Source: Candidatus Margulisiibacteriota bacterium
Lineage (GTDB): Bacteria > Margulisbacteria > WOR-1 > JAKLHX01 > JBAZKV01
Reading direction: 5' to 3'
DNA: 54,341 nt
NCBI GenBank assembly: GCA_041650635.1
Contig: JBAZKV010000011.1
Coordinates: 1 to 54,341, forward strand
Below, one piece after another: positions 50,927 to 54,341 of the stretch. Position 1 is the stretch's first letter. Each line of letters opens with the position of its first letter. The notes below the pieces were generated by a model, which had not been told where the DNA came from, searched no databases, and saw only the letters and a program-made list of their open reading frames with translations. The position numbers and the translations under genes were made by a program.

Positions 50927-51883
50927 TCACCCAAAATCCACCACCTCAAACGCATTCGTCCCCTCCACCCCCACTTTCAAGATTTTGATATCTTTCCCAA
51001 TTCTCGGCACCCTCTTCCACTTCCCGAAAAACTCCTTTGAATTATCAAACCCGCGCAACATTCTCTCCGCGAATTGGCCCGTCCTATCTATTACCGCAGG
51101 AGCGCTTTTTATATCAAACGGCTTGATATCCGCGAGTCCGGGATTCAAAATACGCAAAGAAATATTCTTCTTCTTGAATATCTCGTCATTCAAAGACGCC
51201 TTCAACTGCGGATAAGAGCTGACAAGATCAACATACCGGAGAAATACATCGGCAATGTTCTTATTGCTGTAATCTATATCGCCATCCGCAAGACACCCGA
51301 GATCTACGGCAAGGATTCTCTTTACACCAGGTATTTTTGCGGCGGCAGTAATGGGACAGTTCTCCACCATCCCTCCATCGCATAGCGCGTGAACCTTATT
51401 GTTAATTAGCAGTTTCTTTGGTTTAAAGATCATCGGAAGCGAGATAGCCGCTTCAAGCGCGTCTATAAGCTTCATTTTGCCTCTTGGACCAAAAACGATC
51501 TGTCTTCCTGTATTGATATCGGATGCCGTTATATAGACTGGTTTCTTAAGATCGTCAAAGGTCGCATCTTCAATGCCGGCATGGCGCGCCATATCCCGCG
51601 CCAGTATTTCTGCCGTGAATATCCCACCCTTTGAAAAAACATCCACCGCAAGCATTTGCGGCCAGATATATTTTTTCACGAAACTTTTATACAGTTCAAT
51701 TGCTTCGTCCGCATCTTTACAGAAAGCAAGAAGCACCGCCGCGACAGCTCCCACCGATGTGCCAACATAAATGTCCGGCTCAAAGCCTTTTTCAATAAAG
51801 ACTTTTGCTATAGCAAGATGCGCGGCTCCCTTTGAGAAGCCGCCGGAAAAGACGAAAGCTAATTTACCACTTCCTTGTTGCAT
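50927..51883 (-). CDS. Patatin-like phospholipase
   Basis: Serine lipid acyl hydrolase with a Ser-Asp dyad. The oxyanion-hole start is VFSGGFSKGAAHLAIAKVF, the nucleophile elbow is GTSVGA, and the Asp is in CDGGMVENCP. ATG 51883 gives 318 aa; a TTG 18 nt upstream is less likely. No signal peptide is seen, so it may be cytoplasmic or exported by another route. It overlaps the polysaccharide-export gene by 20 bp, which points to an envelope lipid role here. Patatins also occur as CD-NTase effectors, but no such synthase gene is present. Confidence 0.92.
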   Translation of the reverse strand: MQQGSGKLAFVFSGGFSKGAAHLAIAKVFIEKGFEPDIYVGTSVGAVAAVLLAFCKDADEAIELYKSFVKKYIWPQMLAVDVFSKGGIFTAEILARDMARHAGIEDATFDDLKKPVYITASDINTGRQIVFGPRGKMKLIDALEAAISLPMIFKPKKLLINNKVHALCDGGMVENCPITAAAKIPGVKRILAVDLGCLADGDIDYSNKNIADVFLRYVDLVSSYPQLKASLNDEIFKKKNISLRILNPGLADIKPFDIKSAPAVIDRTGQFAERMLRGFDNSKEFFGKWKRVPRIGKDIKILKVGVEGTNAFEVVDFG

Positions 51884-52412
51884 TATAGATTCCCACCGCA
51901 ACGGCAGTAGCTGTCAGCACTTTATACCAGTTATCCTCCCACCAATCAGGTGATTTGCCGATCGGGACTTCGTAAACCCCGCCATGTTCGATTGAGATGG
52001 GCGAACGGCCGTTCGCCCCTACAGGATTATCTGCATACGCGCGGGCTTCGTCTATCGACTTTGCTGTCTTAACATCCCAATCCTTCTTTTTATAATCACG
52101 CTGAATTATATAAATGGGCTTCGGCGTCAGGTTAATGACAAGATTAGGATCTTTGATATACGCGCTGTATTGTTCGGTTAAGAATTCATGCAGACTGCGG
52201 AGAGTTTTGCCCTGGACCACGACAAACCCAAGAAGAGGAAGACATATCTGGCCGTCGGGAGTTATGGTTGCCTTTGCGGCAAGTTCGGAGTGATTCAATA
52301 TTTGGATATCGAGAGTGTCATAAGGACCGATCACATACTCCGCGGCAAAACCCATAGGACACATGGTTAGCAGGAAGCTCCCAATCAAAATCATCGATAT
52401 TATTCTTTTCAT
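51864..52412 (-). CDS. Polysaccharide biosynthesis/export family protein (Wza-like domain)
   Basis: A 182-aa periplasmic or outer-membrane protein with a signal peptide (about residues 1-23, ending MGFAAE). A poly-export domain follows: YVIGPYDTLDIQILNHSEL, ATITPDGQICLPLLGFVVVQGKTL, and LTEQYSAYIKDPNLVINL. It is about half the length of Wza and lacks further SLBB domains. The second half contains NPVGANGRSPISIEHGG, encoded by a 20-bp palindrome and flanks, a likely repeat insertion. The C-terminus has a hydrophobic helix (KVLTATAVAVGIYNA). GGAGGGAG precedes ATG 52412. Confidence 0.85.
   Translation of the reverse strand: MKRIISMILIGSFLLTMCPMGFAAEYVIGPYDTLDIQILNHSELAAKATITPDGQICLPLLGFVVVQGKTLRSLHEFLTEQYSAYIKDPNLVINLTPKPIYIIQRDYKKKDWDVKTAKSIDEARAYADNPVGANGRSPISIEHGGVYEVPIGKSPDWWEDNWYKVLTATAVAVGIYNATRKW
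51999..52018. repeat. 20-bp perfect palindrome inside the export-protein gene
   Basis: Positions 51999-52018 read identically on both strands (arms GGGCGAACGG and CCGTTCGCCC). The right flank CTACAGG extends the match to a widespread short palindromic repeat of the form TAGGGGCGAACGG...; that likeness is from memory. It is translated in-frame as part of ANGRSPI. Confidence 0.85.
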
Positions 52413-52425
52413 TTTTACTCCCTCC

Positions 52426-53724
52426 TTATTGCCGAATTAGTACATTTCCGGAAAAATTCAATGTTCGTGCTTTCATCTTTAGATTAGCTTCTTCGATCTT
52501 CACATTAGTTTCGGCAAGCTGGCTCCGTAGTTCTTCAAGCTTTGCGCCGCGCTTTTCAGCGGTGTCCTGATCCGATAATGCTTTTCTGCCAAGTTCCGTC
52601 AGATCGCTGTTTGATTGAAGCTCTGCAATCTGATTGTTTAAAGTCCTTGCTTTGGCGCGCAGACCTGCAAGCTCGGCTGTGTCTTTTTTCATCTGAATAT
52701 CGTATTTTTCAGTCAGGCCGATCTTTTCAATCTCGGATTTACTTGCATAATTGAGAATGAGGCTTGAGCCCTTCTGATCGATAGTTTTATAAGTGCTCAC
52801 CTGTTTTGGAATCGTTACGTCAATTCCTTCGGGAAGATTGATTGTTCCCGATATAAGAGCTTTGTCAGGTATCTGCTCCAAAAGCTCATTCCGGGATTTA
52901 TCTATAAATTCACGCTGTTCGATCTTAATAGGGATATTTGTCTTTCTTATTTTTACCTTCGAGGCGGTAATGTCGGCGGAGTGTTCTTCGTTTAATGTGT
53001 ACACAACACTATTGAAGAGGATTACAAGCTTTTTATGGTCTGTATCAAGTATCTCGGCTGTACCCTGGACGTTTTCCTTCGTGCTTTCAAAATAGCCTTT
53101 AAAGTCGATATAAGCATGGGTTTTCATCGATTTGAATTCTTCTATGGCGGAGCTTGGAGTCGCTATGAGCCAGTGTACGGAGCTTGAAACGCCGTATTTT
53201 GAGACAGGAAAGGCCAGGAACATCAAAAACACCATAACGGTAAAGATTATTATTTCCACTTTTGAGCCGGAAGGCGGGCGATACCGAGGATCTCTGGGGA
53301 TAACATCCCTGCCGGGGTCGGGCCAGAACATTTGGGCACCACGACGGTTGAACATATCTAATATAAGATGGGAGAAATAACTGATAGAGAAAGAGGCGAT
53401 CCAGCGCCAGGGAAGAATATCCAATTTCCAATGTCCAATGACCAATGAAGGAATAATTATTAAAACTGCAAAAATGATAGTTGCAATAATCCAGCCGATG
53501 AGGGAGTGAGTTATTGTACGATGGCCAAAAGCGCGCTCGAGGCGGCTTGAGACGGGATAGAGTATTTTGCCAATGACAGACCTTGGATGATCGATATCGG
53601 GGATGATTGAACCGAGAATGGCAAATAGAATGATCGTCCAATGAAGGCCCCACTGAACGCCGAAGAATGCCAGGATGACGAGCGTTAAAAATATTCCAAA
53701 TACGCTATGTGTTGGTGCTAACAT
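52426..53724 (-). CDS. YdjM/LexA-regulated-type membrane metal-dependent hydrolase with long C-terminal extension
   Basis: The N-terminal 190 residues hold about five membrane helices with the His/Asp motifs of the YdjM family: THSVFG, SIIPDIDHPRS, FGHRTITHS and YFSHLILDMFNRRG. These would bind metal at the membrane. The remaining 240 residues form a soluble domain (about 200-330) and a long coiled coil (about 345-425), not part of the basic family. The substrate is unknown. ATG 53724 follows AGGTGAAG. A short repeat is read in-frame as SLVIGHWKLDI between two helices. It lies 3 bp after the ATPase gene and 13 bp before the export gene. Confidence 0.8.
   Translation of the reverse strand: MLAPTHSVFGIFLTLVILAFFGVQWGLHWTIILFAILGSIIPDIDHPRSVIGKILYPVSSRLERAFGHRTITHSLIGWIIATIIFAVLIIIPSLVIGHWKLDILPWRWIASFSISYFSHLILDMFNRRGAQMFWPDPGRDVIPRDPRYRPPSGSKVEIIIFTVMVFLMFLAFPVSKYGVSSSVHWLIATPSSAIEEFKSMKTHAYIDFKGYFESTKENVQGTAEILDTDHKKLVILFNSVVYTLNEEHSADITASKVKIRKTNIPIKIEQREFIDKSRNELLEQIPDKALISGTINLPEGIDVTIPKQVSTYKTIDQKGSSLILNYASKSEIEKIGLTEKYDIQMKKDTAELAGLRAKARTLNNQIAELQSNSDLTELGRKALSDQDTAEKRGAKLEELRSQLAETNVKIEEANLKMKARTLNFSGNVLIRQ
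53421..53448 (-). repeat. Four 7-bp units inside the YdjM-type gene
   Basis: The plus strand carries CCAATTT, CCAATGT, CCAATGA, CCAATGA in tandem. Read on the minus strand this gives part of SLVIGHWKLDI between two membrane helices. Such units occur as dispersed repeats in many environmental genomes; that is recollection, not a search. Confidence 0.85.
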
Positions 53725-53727
53725 ACT

Positions 53728-54341
53728 TCACCTAGTCCTTAAGAATCTGATTCCGCCGACAAGAGCCGCCATGCCTAGGACAGCAAGAATATAGCCCTCG
53801 GGACTCTGCGCACCGAGATTGATGAAACGGGAGCTTGTCGCGATGCTCCAGAGCACAATAATGACCGGAGTCCAGTCTCTGTATTTGATCCCGGCTTCGT
53901 GATAGACCTCGCGCGCATCTTCCTTCTTTACGACGGAAAGATGGCTGACCTGGCCGACCATCTCGACTATTGCCAGAGGCAGGCCGTTTGAAATTGATAG
54001 TATTCTCGTTTCAAGAAGCTCATAGTCCGCAATCGTGAGGCCGCTTGTTAGGTGTTTTATCAATTCTTTCGAGGCTTCGCGGTCAAGCGGCAGAAGATCA
54101 ATGCGCCTGAATTTCCACCAGAGCTCTTTTAGGCGGCTCGGAGTTTCTTCCGTGGCGGCTAAGATAGTGAAGCTGTCGAAGAGCATTAAAAGGATCTCTA
54201 TATCAGAAGCTTTTACACTATCGAGGTTGTCAATTATTAAAAGGTCTTTTTTATCCCGGCCCTTGAGCGTGTTTGATAACAACTCAACGATCTCCTTCGC
54301 GCTTGAGCGGGATTTTGAGGGCAGGCGCTGGGCCCAGTCGG
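53728..54341 (-). CDS. AAA/STAND-type ATPase, C-terminal part, with membrane anchor
   Basis: The frame is open to the window edge (DWAQRLPSKSRSSAKEI... at the boundary), so the N-terminal part with Walker A is outside. Walker B-like LLIIDNLDSV is followed by a sensor-like ILAATEETP and the helical lid (WWKFRRIDLLPLDREASKELI, then ISNGLPLAIVEMVGQ), as in AAA or STAND ATPases. Two hydrophobic helices at the C-terminus (WTPVIIVLWSIA and YILAVLGMAALVGGI) would anchor it to the membrane. First seen gene of the cluster ATPase-YdjM-export-patatin. Confidence 0.75.
   Translation of the reverse strand, partial: DWAQRLPSKSRSSAKEIVELLSNTLKGRDKKDLLIIDNLDSVKASDIEILLMLFDSFTILAATEETPSRLKELWWKFRRIDLLPLDREASKELIKHLTSGLTIADYELLETRILSISNGLPLAIVEMVGQVSHLSVVKKEDAREVYHEAGIKYRDWTPVIIVLWSIATSSRFINLGAQSPEGYILAVLGMAALVGGIRFLRTR

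Overview
The window looks like a chromosome segment of an uncultured bacterium with a Gram-negative-type envelope. The envelope evidence is a TonB-dependent receptor, a TonB-type transducer, a Wza-like export protein and a heptosyltransferase-like glycosyltransferase. The gene order pgsA-cinA(pncC)-recA-rny-ymdB and the housekeeping set fit a deep-branching candidate phylum of the Margulisbacteria/Saganbacteria (WOR-1) kind. That placement is an impression from gene content and was not tested.

Positions 1-31271 are ordinary core genome, fairly GC-rich and densely packed, with many 1-8 bp overlaps. In order they hold: mazG (cut by the window edge)-ftsH-ftcD-valS; the minus-strand block pgsA-pncC-recA-rny-ymdB; yajQ divergent from lysC; tRNA-Pro; an M23 peptidase, a bactofilin and a short rsmI; a cobalamin riboswitch driving a BtuB-like receptor and an unusual TonB; queA-tgt-endonuclease Q; a PfkB kinase and an unknown protein; secD-secF-ftsK; btuF-btuC-btuD; and a GT9 glycosyltransferase whose stop codon lies inside an antisense tRNA-Val. 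The riboswitch, receptor, TonB protein and BtuFCD together make a B12 uptake route across both membranes.

After tRNA-Val comes about 700 bp without a gene, and then an accessory region that looks more AT-rich. It opens with a signalling block: a small membrane protein and a CheY-like regulator, convergent with a multi-TM histidine kinase whose gene overlaps that of a methyltransferase resembling PhcB, the 3-hydroxypalmitate methyl ester quorum-signal enzyme of Ralstonia. A defence-like island follows on the minus strand (36757-50866). Read 5' to 3' it is hsdM-hsdS, an N-terminally anchored protein, a DUF3800 protein, a small basic protein, hsdR, a GIY-YIG nuclease with a RAMA-like tail, a decayed tail of a second hsdS, and then a tightly overlapping trio: a SIR2-type NADase, a 1078-residue helical protein, and a 308-residue protein with a HEPN-like R-x4-H motif. 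The trio is the best candidate for an undescribed system. The window ends with an envelope cluster: a patatin, a polysaccharide-export protein, a YdjM-type membrane protein and a truncated ATPase.

Two features recur at sequence level. Short repeats are embedded in-frame in coding sequence (valS, queA, tgt, the export protein, the YdjM-type gene). TATAAT boxes lie 6-12 nt before start codons (ftsH, yajQ, tgt, secD), suggesting leaderless or nearly leaderless transcripts. All family names come from reading motifs; no database search was possible.
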